A DNA stretch of 64,000 nt from an uncultured Cellulophaga sp. (GTDB lineage: Bacteria; Bacteroidota; Bacteroidia; Flavobacteriales; Flavobacteriaceae): positions 124,001-188,000 of the forward strand of contig CANMEI010000004.1 of NCBI GenBank assembly GCA_947496695.1, in the 5' to 3' direction. Position 1 is the first letter of the stretch, and each line of letters begins with the position of its first letter. The notes beneath the pieces were generated by a model. It made no database searches, had not been told where the DNA came from, and saw only the letters and a list, made by a program, of their open reading frames with translations. The position numbers and the translations under genes were made by a program. Shown here in pieces: positions 54,783 to 62,976 of this stretch.

Positions 54783-55640
54783 CTATAAAACCATTTTTTC
54801 AATAGGGCAAACTAAAATACCTTCAGCACCTGCTTGTTTTAACTCATCAATAACTTCCCAGAAAGAATCTTTTGCAATTACGGTGTGAACAGAACTCCAG
54901 CCTTCTTCTGCCAATGGTAAAACAGTAGGACTACGCATTCCTGGTAATAACTTTAGAATTTGTGGCAATTTATCATTTGGTGCATTTAACAATACATACT
55001 TAGATTGTCTTGCTCGTAAAACAGATTGAATTCTGAATTGTAATTTTTTAAGAATTTCTTTCCTTTCTTTAGTAATTTTAGGAGAAACTGCTAAAACAGC
55101 TTCGCTTTTAAGCATTACTTCTACTTCTTTCAGGTTGTTTTTAAACAGCGTACTACCACTAGAAACAATATCACAAATACCATCTGCTAAACCTATATTA
55201 GGTGCAATTTCAACAGAACCATTAATAATATGAATATCAGCTTCAACACCTTTTTCTTTTAAATAACTTTTTACTGTATTTGGATAAGATGTTGCTATAC
55301 GCTTACCTTGAAAATCATTTACAGAATTATATTTAACTGACTTTGGTACTGCTAAAGAAACTTTACATTTTGAAAAACCTAATTTTTCAGCTATTGAAAT
55401 ATCTTCACCTTTTTCAATTAATACATTCTCACCTAAAATAGCGATATCAACAACACCATCCCTTAAGTATTGAGGTATATCTCCGTTTCGTAAATAAAAA
55501 ACTTCCATAGGAAAATTACGAGACGATGCTTTTAATTGATCTTTTCCATTATCAATAGAAATTCCACAATCTTTTAAGATTCCGATTGAATCTTCATTTA
55601 AACGTCCTGATTTCTGAATAGCAATTCTAATTTTTGTCAT
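54783..55640 (-). CDS. hisG: ATP phosphoribosyltransferase
   Basis: A 285-residue long-form HisG, the first and feedback-controlled step of histidine synthesis. It opens with KIRIAIQKSGRLNEDSI and has VDIAILGENVLIEKG, CDIVSSGSTLFKNNLKEV (the PRPP site) and the C-terminal regulatory ACT-like domain (GMRSPTVLPLAEEGWSSVH). The start at 55640 (MTKIRIA) is chosen; an ATG at 55703 would add 21 residues that overlap the attenuator stem. Confidence 0.95.
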   Translation of the reverse strand: MTKIRIAIQKSGRLNEDSIGILKDCGISIDNGKDQLKASSRNFPMEVFYLRNGDIPQYLRDGVVDIAILGENVLIEKGEDISIAEKLGFSKCKVSLAVPKSVKYNSVNDFQGKRIATSYPNTVKSYLKEKGVEADIHIINGSVEIAPNIGLADGICDIVSSGSTLFKNNLKEVEVMLKSEAVLAVSPKITKERKEILKKLQFRIQSVLRARQSKYVLLNAPNDKLPQILKLLPGMRSPTVLPLAEEGWSSVHTVIAKDSFWEVIDELKQAGAEGILVCPIEKMVL

Positions 55641-55683
55641 TTCTTTTTGTTTGTGTTTGGCAATCAAAAAAAGCTTAAAAATA

Positions 55684-55711
55684 AAACCCGTTTGATTGCT
55701 CAAACGGGTTT
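55684..55711 (-). terminator. his attenuator terminator
   Basis: A 12-bp stem (minus strand AAACCCGTTTGA ... TCAAACGGGTTT) with a GCAA loop and TTTTATTTTT after it, between the His-rich leader ORF and hisG. The position fits attenuation rather than the end of a gene. Confidence 0.85.
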
Positions 55712-55740
55712 AAAATATGTTGCACTACTACAATACATTT

Positions 55741-55797
55741 CTACCTCGCTTGAAAGCAAGTATAAAAATGATGATGATGTGTAGTTTGATTTCTCAT
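55741..55797 (-). CDS. his operon leader peptide, 18 residues
   Basis: The ORF reads MRNQTTHHHHFYTCFQAR and then a stop. Four consecutive CAT codons (7-10) allow ribosome stalling to report histidyl-tRNA charging. A short stem (CTTGC/GCGAG) lies over its 3' end and a terminator hairpin follows 30 bases after the stop, 44 bases before hisG. This is the classical layout of histidine attenuation, and it explains the regulation of the 11-gene operon. Confidence 0.85.
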   Translation of the reverse strand: MRNQTTHHHHFYTCFQAR

Positions 55798-55896
55798 TAT
55801 ATTGTAAAAGTAAAATTATTTTTAGTCTGAAAAAATAAAAAATCACTTTTTTAACAACTATTTACTATTTATTGGAAAAACTAACAATTAATTAAA

Positions 55897-56709
55897 TTAG
55901 TTATTTCCCAATATTAAAGGTAAACCACCTTCTCCACCTACTACAATAACTTTTGAATTAGGTGATTCTGCTAATTTTAAAGTAGCATCAATTCCTTTAT
56001 CTTTTAAAATTTGATCATTTAATGACGCACTTAAAATACGGTTAGCATCTGCCTTACCCTGAGCTTCAATAGTCACTTTCTCCGCTTCTTTCTTAGCAGT
56101 AACAAGTCTAAACTCATATTCTAATGATTCTTGTTCCTGTTTAAGCTTACGTTCAATTGCATCTTTAATAGTAGCTGGCAAAGTTACATCACGAACTAAA
56201 ATTTCGTTTAACTGTATGTACTCTTCTTTTACTATTTTTTGAGTTTCATCAAAAATCTCTTGCTGAATAGCATCACGCTTACTTGAATACAATTGTTCTG
56301 GCGTATAACGACCAACTACTGAACGCGCTGCAGATCTAATTGTTGGTAGTAATACTCTTTGTATATAATCTTCTCCTTTTTCTTGATGGAGTTTTCCTAA
56401 TTCACTTCTAACAGGCTCAAACCAAGCAGAAGCTTCTAGTTTTATATCTAATCCATTACTTGACAAAACATTCATTTTCTCAAGAACTTCTTGTTGTCTT
56501 ACTTCATAAATAAAAACTTTATTCCAAGGAGCTACTAAATGAAACCCTTCACCCAGTGGTGGCTCATCTGTAACCACTCCATCTCCAAATGTTTTATAAA
56601 GCACACCTGCTTTACCTGAATCTATTGTAACTGTTGATTTTGAAATTAATATTACAAAAACTATAAAAATAGCTATTACAGGAATTGCAATTTTAGGTAA
56701 TTTGTCCAT
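55897..56709 (-). CDS. SPFH/prohibitin-family membrane protein
   Basis: A 270-residue band-7 protein. One N-terminal membrane helix (IAIPVIAIFIVFVILIS) is followed by the SPFH domain (DSGKAGVLYKTFGDG, PPLGEGFHLVAPW) and a C-terminal coiled coil with EAQGKADANRIL. Prohibitin-like proteins form ring assemblies that hold or guard membrane proteases. It lies 27 bases after the VWA gene, probably in one unit with it and fabG. Confidence 0.9.
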   Translation of the reverse strand: MDKLPKIAIPVIAIFIVFVILISKSTVTIDSGKAGVLYKTFGDGVVTDEPPLGEGFHLVAPWNKVFIYEVRQQEVLEKMNVLSSNGLDIKLEASAWFEPVRSELGKLHQEKGEDYIQRVLLPTIRSAARSVVGRYTPEQLYSSKRDAIQQEIFDETQKIVKEEYIQLNEILVRDVTLPATIKDAIERKLKQEQESLEYEFRLVTAKKEAEKVTIEAQGKADANRILSASLNDQILKDKGIDATLKLAESPNSKVIVVGGEGGLPLILGNN

Positions 56710-56736
56710 ATGACTTTTTTTGATTTTTTAAATAAA

Positions 56737-58746
56737 TTAGATTAGTCCGTTATATTTTCTTATAAACCACTCTAATGCAAAGGATAGAATTATTAACACT
56801 AGTAATAGTCGGAAGTCTATCAAAGATACAACTTTTTTACTGCTCTTCTGTATTGGCAGATACTTACTTTCTTCTAATAATTGAACTATAAGTTGATCTA
56901 TTTCTCCAGGATAAAATAGTTTACCTAATGTAGTAGTCGCTAAATTTTCAAGTTTGTTACTATTTGAAGACAAAAATTGTTGCTCAACATCAAAATCAAG
57001 AATTTTAAATTTACCAGATTTTTTAATATTTTGTTCATTTACTGAAACCAGAAAAGTATAATCACCTGCTTGTAAATTACTTAAATCAGCCTCATAATAA
57101 TTCCCTTTTAAAAGCATTGGAATTTCTTTTGAAGTATTTAATTTTAAAGTAAGTGTTGCCTTTTCATCAAAAACAAAAGTTTCATCAAAATATGTGGCTG
57201 TAACTTTTGCATTACCCACACCTTCATAAACTGGATTATAATCAATATTTAATCGATCTTTATTTTTCACATCAGCTAAAAACAAAATCAACTTACTTAT
57301 AAATTGATCAAAATTCTCAAATGTTTGATTGTTTCGGTAATCTTGTAAACGCCATTTCCAAATATCTTCTCCAAATAAAACTCCACTTTTCACTCCATCT
57401 AACTCGGTTAGTGCTAATAAAGGATTAGATAACTCTATCCCCTTAATATTCATAGTTAATAAAGCTTCACTAGCCCCTAAGAAACTTACATCTCCAGAAT
57501 TATTTCGTAATGGTGGATAACCATCCATATTAAATTCAGAAATATCATATCTTGAAAAAGATGAATTCAAAACTCCTAAAATTTCTTGAACAGGATAGCC
57601 TCTTTCTGTTTTAAACTGGGATTGTATTTTATTTAAAAAAACTAAATCCGTATCTGTCCCAACAATAGTGAAAATACTTGATTTTTTATTTGCTGTAAAA
57701 GTATATAAATCCTTAAATGAAGCATTGGGCTGATAAAAAAGAAATACATTAAAATCATCTAAATTACTTTTCTTATTTGGTGTAATAATAGTAACTGAAC
57801 GTTGTTCATTGCTCTCAATGGCTTTTTTTAAAGCACCAACATCAGGGTGATTGATAGATGACACAATAGCTATTTTAGTTTTTTCATCAATAACTTCTAC
57901 TGCTATTGTTTTAGAATTATTTGCAGTGTTTTTTTCGTTTTCTAATGTTCCAACTGCAACAGATATAGTTTTCACACCTACTGTATTCGCATTAATAAGT
58001 TTGTTTATTTTTTTTGAGTTCTTATTCCCTGATAATTGAATTTGTTCTCTGAATATATTTTCACCATTTACAGTGACAACTACAGGTAAATTAATATTTG
58101 AATCACCTTCGTAAGAAACGTAAAACTCAACAGGAAATTTGTTTTTTAAAAATGCATACTTATTTGCATTTACTTGACCAATACTTACATCTTCATACTT
58201 AGTTGTATCTCCCACAACAATAGGATAAACTGGAAATTTTAATTCTTGCGCATAAAACTCATAATCTTGACCAATAGTTTGATTTCCATCTGAAAGTAGC
58301 ACACTAATGGTGTTTGATTTATTATAAATTTCTAAAATAGATTTTAAAGCACCAGAAATATCAGTTTTTTTATCTAAAAAGTTTAAACTATCACTCCTCT
58401 TAAGACCTTCTCCAAATTGATATGATTCAATATTAAATTTTTCGATTAAACCTTCTTGTTTTCTTAATTTATTTAAAGCTTTAATAGCTGTTTCTTTATT
58501 TTTACCCACTGAACTAGAGTTATCAACTAGCAAGACCAAGTTGGCTTTTTCTACACTTAAACTTTTTTTATTTAATTTTGGATTAATAAGTAGTAGAAAA
58601 ATAGAAAACAGACCTATAAAACGTAAAAAAGAGAGTAAAACAATAGTTTTCCCTCTCTTTTTATTTTTATTAATATATTGAAACCATACTATTACTAAAG
58701 CAAGAATTACTGCTAGTATTATCAATAGTAGGGTTTGTATTTGCAT
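56737..58746 (-). CDS. VWA-like membrane protein
   Basis: A 669-residue protein with two N-terminal membrane helices (~5-22 and 37-57), an extracytoplasmic VWA-like domain (NLVLLVDNSSSVG with DxSxS MIDAS, ISVLLSDGNQTIG), a long beta-rich region of Ig-like and amidotransferase-like folds, and a last helix near 645-660 (LLLVLIILSFALEWF). It resembles the Bacteroidetes VWA membrane proteins near BatA or DUF4159, without a precise family. Partners and function are unknown. Its neighbours, fabG upstream (34-base gap) and the SPFH gene downstream, are co-oriented. Confidence 0.8.
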   Translation of the reverse strand: MQIQTLLLIILAVILALVIVWFQYINKNKKRGKTIVLLSFLRFIGLFSIFLLLINPKLNKKSLSVEKANLVLLVDNSSSVGKNKETAIKALNKLRKQEGLIEKFNIESYQFGEGLKRSDSLNFLDKKTDISGALKSILEIYNKSNTISVLLSDGNQTIGQDYEFYAQELKFPVYPIVVGDTTKYEDVSIGQVNANKYAFLKNKFPVEFYVSYEGDSNINLPVVVTVNGENIFREQIQLSGNKNSKKINKLINANTVGVKTISVAVGTLENEKNTANNSKTIAVEVIDEKTKIAIVSSINHPDVGALKKAIESNEQRSVTIITPNKKSNLDDFNVFLFYQPNASFKDLYTFTANKKSSIFTIVGTDTDLVFLNKIQSQFKTERGYPVQEILGVLNSSFSRYDISEFNMDGYPPLRNNSGDVSFLGASEALLTMNIKGIELSNPLLALTELDGVKSGVLFGEDIWKWRLQDYRNNQTFENFDQFISKLILFLADVKNKDRLNIDYNPVYEGVGNAKVTATYFDETFVFDEKATLTLKLNTSKEIPMLLKGNYYEADLSNLQAGDYTFLVSVNEQNIKKSGKFKILDFDVEQQFLSSNSNKLENLATTTLGKLFYPGEIDQLIVQLLEESKYLPIQKSSKKVVSLIDFRLLLVLIILSFALEWFIRKYNGLI

Positions 58747-58780
58747 AATTTGTTTTAACGAATATTATATATTCTAAATT

Positions 58781-59530
58781 TTAGGTTAACATACCTCCAT
58801 CAACATTTAAAACCTGACCTGTTACATAAGCAGATAAATCTGAAGCAAAAAACAAACAAGCATTAGCTATATCAACAGTACTTCCACCTCTTTTTAATGG
58901 AATACCATCTCTCCAACCTTGAACAACTTTTTCATCTAACTTGTCAGTCATTTCAGTTTCAATAAAACCAGGAGCAATAGCATTGCATCGAATGTTCCTT
59001 GAACCTAACTCTAAGGCTACAGATTTTGTAAACCCAATCATTCCTGCTTTAGATGCTGCATAGTTTGTTTGCCCTGCATTACCTTTAACACCAACAACAC
59101 TACTCATATTAATAATAGACCCTTTACGTTGTTTCAACATTGTACGTTGAACTGCTTTAGTCATATTAAAAACAGACTTTAAGTTAATTTCAATAACCGA
59201 ATCAAAATCTTCTTCAGCCATACGCATTAAAAGATTATCTTTAGTAATACCCGCATTATTAATTAACACATCAATAGCCCCTCCAAAATCTTGCAACACT
59301 TTTGCTACTAAAGCTTCAGAATCACTAAAACTAGCTGCATTACTTTTATAAGCTTTAGCTTTTACTCCCTTAGCAACTAACTCTTTCTCTAATGCTAAGG
59401 CCGGAGCTTCACTAGAACTATATGTAAAAGCAACATTTGCACCATGATCTGCAAAAACTTGAGCAATTCCGGTACCTATCCCTCTACTTGCACCTGTTAT
59501 AATTACGTTTTTACCTTCTAATAATTTCAT
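58781..59530 (-). CDS. fabG: 3-oxoacyl-ACP reductase
   Basis: A 249-residue short-chain dehydrogenase. The NADPH loop is ITGASRGIGTGIA, the catalytic set is Ser-Tyr-Lys in MSSVVGVKGNAGQTNYAASKAG and NNAGITKDN, and the end FASDLSAYVTGQVLNVDGGM is diagnostic of FabG. It reduces the beta-keto group in fatty-acid elongation. A TAnnTTTG box at 59558-59565 gives it its own promoter; a hairpin at 59597 separates it from sucD. Confidence 0.95.
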   Translation of the reverse strand: MKLLEGKNVIITGASRGIGTGIAQVFADHGANVAFTYSSSEAPALALEKELVAKGVKAKAYKSNAASFSDSEALVAKVLQDFGGAIDVLINNAGITKDNLLMRMAEEDFDSVIEINLKSVFNMTKAVQRTMLKQRKGSIINMSSVVGVKGNAGQTNYAASKAGMIGFTKSVALELGSRNIRCNAIAPGFIETEMTDKLDEKVVQGWRDGIPLKRGGSTVDIANACLFFASDLSAYVTGQVLNVDGGMLT

Positions 59531-59557
59531 AATTTACTATTTGTACTGGTTGTTTTT

Positions 59558-59565
59558 CAAATATA
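59558..59565 (-). promoter_or_regulatory. TAnnTTTG -7 element for fabG
   Basis: Minus-strand TATATTTG, exact match, about 28 bases upstream of the fabG start. Confidence 0.5.
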
Positions 59566-59596
59566 AGTTTTGTTTAATATCTTAACGAAAAAAATC

Positions 59597-59629
59597 CCGC
59601 TTTAACTGAAATAACTTCAGAACAAGCGG
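59597..59629 (-). terminator. intrinsic terminator of sucD
   Basis: An imperfect stem (CCGCTT and CTGAA paired with TTCAG and AAGCGG) followed on the minus strand by GGATTTTTTT, between sucD and fabG. Confidence 0.7.
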
Positions 59630-59658
59630 AATTTAATTTCATATATAAAAGGATTTAA

Positions 59659-60531
59659 TTATCCCATTACTTCTTTAACTTTTTTACCTATTTCAGCAGG
59701 AGAATCAACAACGTGAATACCACATTCTTTCATGATAGCTTTTTTCGCTTGAGCAGTATCATCACTACCTCCAACAATAGCACCAGCATGACCCATTGTT
59801 CTACCAGCAGGAGCAGTTTCACCAGCAATAAAACCAACAATAGGCTTTTTACTTCCACTAGCTTTATACCATTTAGCAGCATCAGCTTCTAATTGACCAC
59901 CTATCTCACCGATCATAACAACACATTCTGTTTCTGGATCATTGATTAATAACTCAACAGCTTCTTTTGTTGTTGTTCCAATAATTGGATCACCACCAAT
60001 ACCAATAGCTGTAGTAATACCTAAACCTTGACGTACAACTTGATCAGCCGCTTCATAAGTTAAAGTTCCTGATTTAGAAACAATACCTACATTCCCTTTT
60101 TTGAATACGAAACCTGGCATAATACCAACTTTAGCTTCACCTGGAGTAATTACACCTGGACAGTTAGGACCTATTAAACGACAATCCATATTTTTAATAT
60201 AGTTTGAAGCTTTAACCATATCTGCTACTGGAATACCTTCTGTAATTGTGATAATAACTTTAATACCTGCATTTGCAGCTTCCATAATTGCATCGGCAGC
60301 AAAAGCCGGCGGTACAAATATAATAGTCGTGTCTGCTCCAGCTTTTTCAACAGCCTCTAAAACAGTATTAAAAACTGGCTTTCCTAAATGTTCTTGTCCA
60401 CCTTTACCTGGCGTAACACCACCTACGATGTTTGTACCATATTCAATCATTTGTTCAGCATGAAAGGTACCTTCACTACCCGTAAAACCTTGAACAATTA
60501 TTTTGGAATCTTTATTGACTAAAACACTCAT
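59659..60531 (-). CDS. sucD: succinate-CoA ligase, ADP-forming, alpha subunit
   Basis: A 290-residue enzyme of the TCA cycle. CoA-binding starts with [17 protein letters not shown], and the phospho-acceptor His is in [11 protein letters not shown]; the C-terminal [20 protein letters not shown] is typical. The beta subunit gene is not in this window. It lies at the end of the lpx cluster but has its own -7 box (60561). Confidence 0.96.
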   Translation of the reverse strand: MSVLVNKDSKIIVQGFTGSEGTFHAEQMIEYGTNIVGGVTPGKGGQEHLGKPVFNTVLEAVEKAGADTTIIFVPPAFAADAIMEAANAGIKVIITITEGIPVADMVKASNYIKNMDCRLIGPNCPGVITPGEAKVGIMPGFVFKKGNVGIVSKSGTLTYEAADQVVRQGLGITTAIGIGGDPIIGTTTKEAVELLINDPETECVVMIGEIGGQLEADAAKWYKASGSKKPIVGFIAGETAPAGRTMGHAGAIVGGSDDTAQAKKAIMKECGIHVVDSPAEIGKKVKEVMG

Positions 60532-60560
60532 TTTATATCTATATTAATTTATTGCTATTG

Positions 60561-60568
60561 CAAAAATA
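60561..60568 (-). promoter_or_regulatory. TAnnTTTG -7 element for sucD
   Basis: Minus-strand TATTTTTG, exact match, 30 bases upstream of the sucD start. Confidence 0.5.
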
Positions 60569-60604
60569 TGGCTTTGAAAACAATTTTTAAAGTATTTTCT
60601 ATGC

Positions 60605-61540
60605 TTATTTTTGTTGAATTTTGTTTAAAATTTTAGGTATTTGTTTTATATAAGCTAATTGCTTTAATTTTTCCCTAGCTTCTTCAACCGGACTACCAAA
60701 ATATGTTTTACCTCCTTCAATAGATTTTGAAATACCAGTCTGAGCTAAAACTACAGCTTTTTTACCAATAGTAATAGCACTGGTAACACCTACTTGACCC
60801 CATAATGTAACTTCATCTTCAATAATTACACAGCCAGCAATTCCTGTTTGTGATGCTATTAAACATTTTTTACCCACTACAGTATCATGACCAATATGTA
60901 CTTGATTATCAATTTTAGTTCCTTCTTTTACTAGCGTATCACCAGTAACACCCTTATCTAGTGTACAAAGCGCCCCAATATCAACATTATCTTCTATTAC
61001 AACTCTACCTCCTGATAATAATTTGTCAAAACCTTCTGGTCTATTCTTATAATAGAAAGCATCAGAACCTAATACTGTTCCTGAGTGAATCGTAACATTA
61101 TTACCAATTACACAATTATCATAAATAGAAACATTAGCATGAATAGTGCAATTATCTCCAATAACTACATTATTACCCACAAAAACATTAGGCTGAACAA
61201 CTGTATTCTCCCCTATTTTTGCAGAACTAGCTATATTCTGATTCGCTTTTTGAAAAGGTTTAAAAAACTTTGTTAGCTTATTAAAATCTCGAAAAGGATC
61301 ATCTGAAATTAATAACCCTTTACCAACTGGGCAATCAACTTTTTTATTAATTAAAATAGTTGTAGCCTTTGACTCTAAAGCTTTATCGTAATATTTAGGA
61401 TGATCTACAAAAACTATATCACCAGCTTCAACCACATGAATTTCATTCATACCCAAAACCTGAAAACTTGCGTCTCCAATATATTCAGATTGAATAATAC
61501 TTGCGATTTGCTCTAAGGTATGTGGAACTGGAAACTTCAT
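60605..61540 (-). CDS. LpxD-like acyltransferase (second copy, in the lpx cluster)
   Basis: A 311-residue left-handed beta-helix protein related to LpxD. It has an N-terminal uridine-binding-like domain, hexapeptide repeats from ~105 and the catalytic-type His in VHIGHDTVVG (His218). It differs from the copy at 11153 in length and in the N-terminal region (MKFPVPHTLEQI). Its site between efp and sucD is a common arrangement in Bacteroidetes. Whether it acts on lipid A or on another acyl acceptor is not known. Confidence 0.8.
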   Translation of the reverse strand: MKFPVPHTLEQIASIIQSEYIGDASFQVLGMNEIHVVEAGDIVFVDHPKYYDKALESKATTILINKKVDCPVGKGLLISDDPFRDFNKLTKFFKPFQKANQNIASSAKIGENTVVQPNVFVGNNVVIGDNCTIHANVSIYDNCVIGNNVTIHSGTVLGSDAFYYKNRPEGFDKLLSGGRVVIEDNVDIGALCTLDKGVTGDTLVKEGTKIDNQVHIGHDTVVGKKCLIASQTGIAGCVIIEDEVTLWGQVGVTSAITIGKKAVVLAQTGISKSIEGGKTYFGSPVEEAREKLKQLAYIKQIPKILNKIQQK

Positions 61541-61563
61541 CTACTAATATTTATAAATAAAAA

Positions 61564-62130
61564 TTACTCTTTAACTCGTTCCATGTAAGAGCTAGATGAT
61601 GTTTCTACTTTTATTTTATCACCTTCATTAATAAATAATGGCACATTAATTTCTGCTCCAGTCTCTACTTTTGCTGGTTTAGTAGCATTTGTAGCTGTAT
61701 TACCTTTTACTCCCGGCTCAGTATATGTAACTTCTAAAATAACACTAGCTGGCATATCTACTGACAAAGGCATACTATCTTCTGTATTGAAAAGAATAGT
61801 CACTATTTCTCCTTCTTTTAACAAACCAGGTGCATCTAAAGAACTCTCTTGAAGTGTTATTTGGTTATAATCTTGCGTATTCATAAAATGATACGTTTCT
61901 CCTTCAGGATACAAATACTGGTATGAACGCGTTTCAACACGAACATCATCAATTTTACTACCTCCTGAAAACGTATTATCTAAAACTTTACCAGATGTTA
62001 CACTTTTTAATTTTGTACGAACAAAAGCAGGACCTTTCCCTGGTTTTACATGTAAAAATTCAATAATTTTAAAAATATCATTATTGTAACGAATACAAAG
62101 TCCTTTTCTAATATCTGATGTAGATGCCAT
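61564..62130 (-). CDS. efp: translation elongation factor P
   Basis: A 188-residue three-domain EF-P. The N-terminal domain has the tip loop KPGKGPAF with Lys32 as the possible modified residue, and the C-terminal domain ends GDKIKVETSSSSYMERV. It relieves stalling at polyproline stretches. The start is the ATG at 62130 (MASTSDIRKG); six residues upstream are not conserved. It sits between lpxA and the lpxD-like gene. Confidence 0.95.
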   Translation of the reverse strand: MASTSDIRKGLCIRYNNDIFKIIEFLHVKPGKGPAFVRTKLKSVTSGKVLDNTFSGGSKIDDVRVETRSYQYLYPEGETYHFMNTQDYNQITLQESSLDAPGLLKEGEIVTILFNTEDSMPLSVDMPASVILEVTYTEPGVKGNTATNATKPAKVETGAEINVPLFINEGDKIKVETSSSSYMERVKE

Positions 62131-62189
62131 ATTTTTTATTATTTTCAATTAGTATAGAATATACTAACTATATTAATGTCTTATATTTA

Positions 62190-62975
62190 TTAATTAGTAC
62201 TAAAATACCCTTTCATTATACCTCGTTGCGAATCTCTAATAAACTGAAGAATCTCGTCTCTTTCAGGGGTAGCCTCCATTTCCGCTTCAATAATCTGAGC
62301 AGCTTGTGAGTTATTATAGTTCTTTTGGTATAATATTCTATAGATATTCTGTACTTCTCTTATTTTTTCAGAAGGAATACCTCTCCTTCTTAATCCTACA
62401 GAATTAATACCTACATAAGAAAGTGGTTCACGTGCTGCCTTTACATACGGAGGCACATCTTTACGAACTAAAGAACCACCTGTAACAAAAGCATGCTGCC
62501 CTATTGACACAAATTGATGTACTGCTACTAATCCTGCAAGAATTACATTATCTCCAATTGTTACATGACCTGCTAGTGTTGAATTGTTTGAAAAAATACA
62601 ATTATCGCCTACTAAACAATCATGTGCGACATGACAATAAGCCATAATTAAACAGTTTTTTCCAATAACTGTTTTCATACGATCTGAGGTTCCTTTATGA
62701 ATAGTTGCACACTCTCTAACGGTTGTATTATCACCTATTATAACAGTAGTTTCTTCTCCTTTATATTTTAAATCTTGAGGTGGTGCCGAAATAACTGCTC
62801 CAGGAAAAATATTACAATTTTTACCTATTCGAGCGCCTTCCATTATAGTTACGTTCGACCCAATCCATGTACCTTCACCAATAATTACATTATTATGAAT
62901 GGTAGTAAAAGGCTCTACAACTACATTTTTAGCAATTTTAGCTCCTGGATGAATATATGCCAGTGGTTGATTCAT
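62190..62975 (-). CDS. lpxA: UDP-N-acetylglucosamine O-acyltransferase
   Basis: A 261-residue left-handed beta-helix enzyme, the first step of lipid A synthesis. The hexapeptide helix opens AYIHPGAKIAKNVVVEPF; the catalytic His is in MAYCHVAHDCLVG (equivalent to His125), and GGSLVRKDVPPYVKA and a C-terminal helical domain complete the fold. It is one base downstream of lpxC/fabZ. Confidence 0.96.
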   Translation of the reverse strand: MNQPLAYIHPGAKIAKNVVVEPFTTIHNNVIIGEGTWIGSNVTIMEGARIGKNCNIFPGAVISAPPQDLKYKGEETTVIIGDNTTVRECATIHKGTSDRMKTVIGKNCLIMAYCHVAHDCLVGDNCIFSNNSTLAGHVTIGDNVILAGLVAVHQFVSIGQHAFVTGGSLVRKDVPPYVKAAREPLSYVGINSVGLRRRGIPSEKIREVQNIYRILYQKNYNNSQAAQIIEAEMEATPERDEILQFIRDSQRGIMKGYFSTN

Positions 62976-62976
62976 T

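Noticed and set aside
55641-55703. N-terminal extension of HisG
   Set aside because: It overlaps the attenuator region and is not part of the conserved HisG N-terminus.
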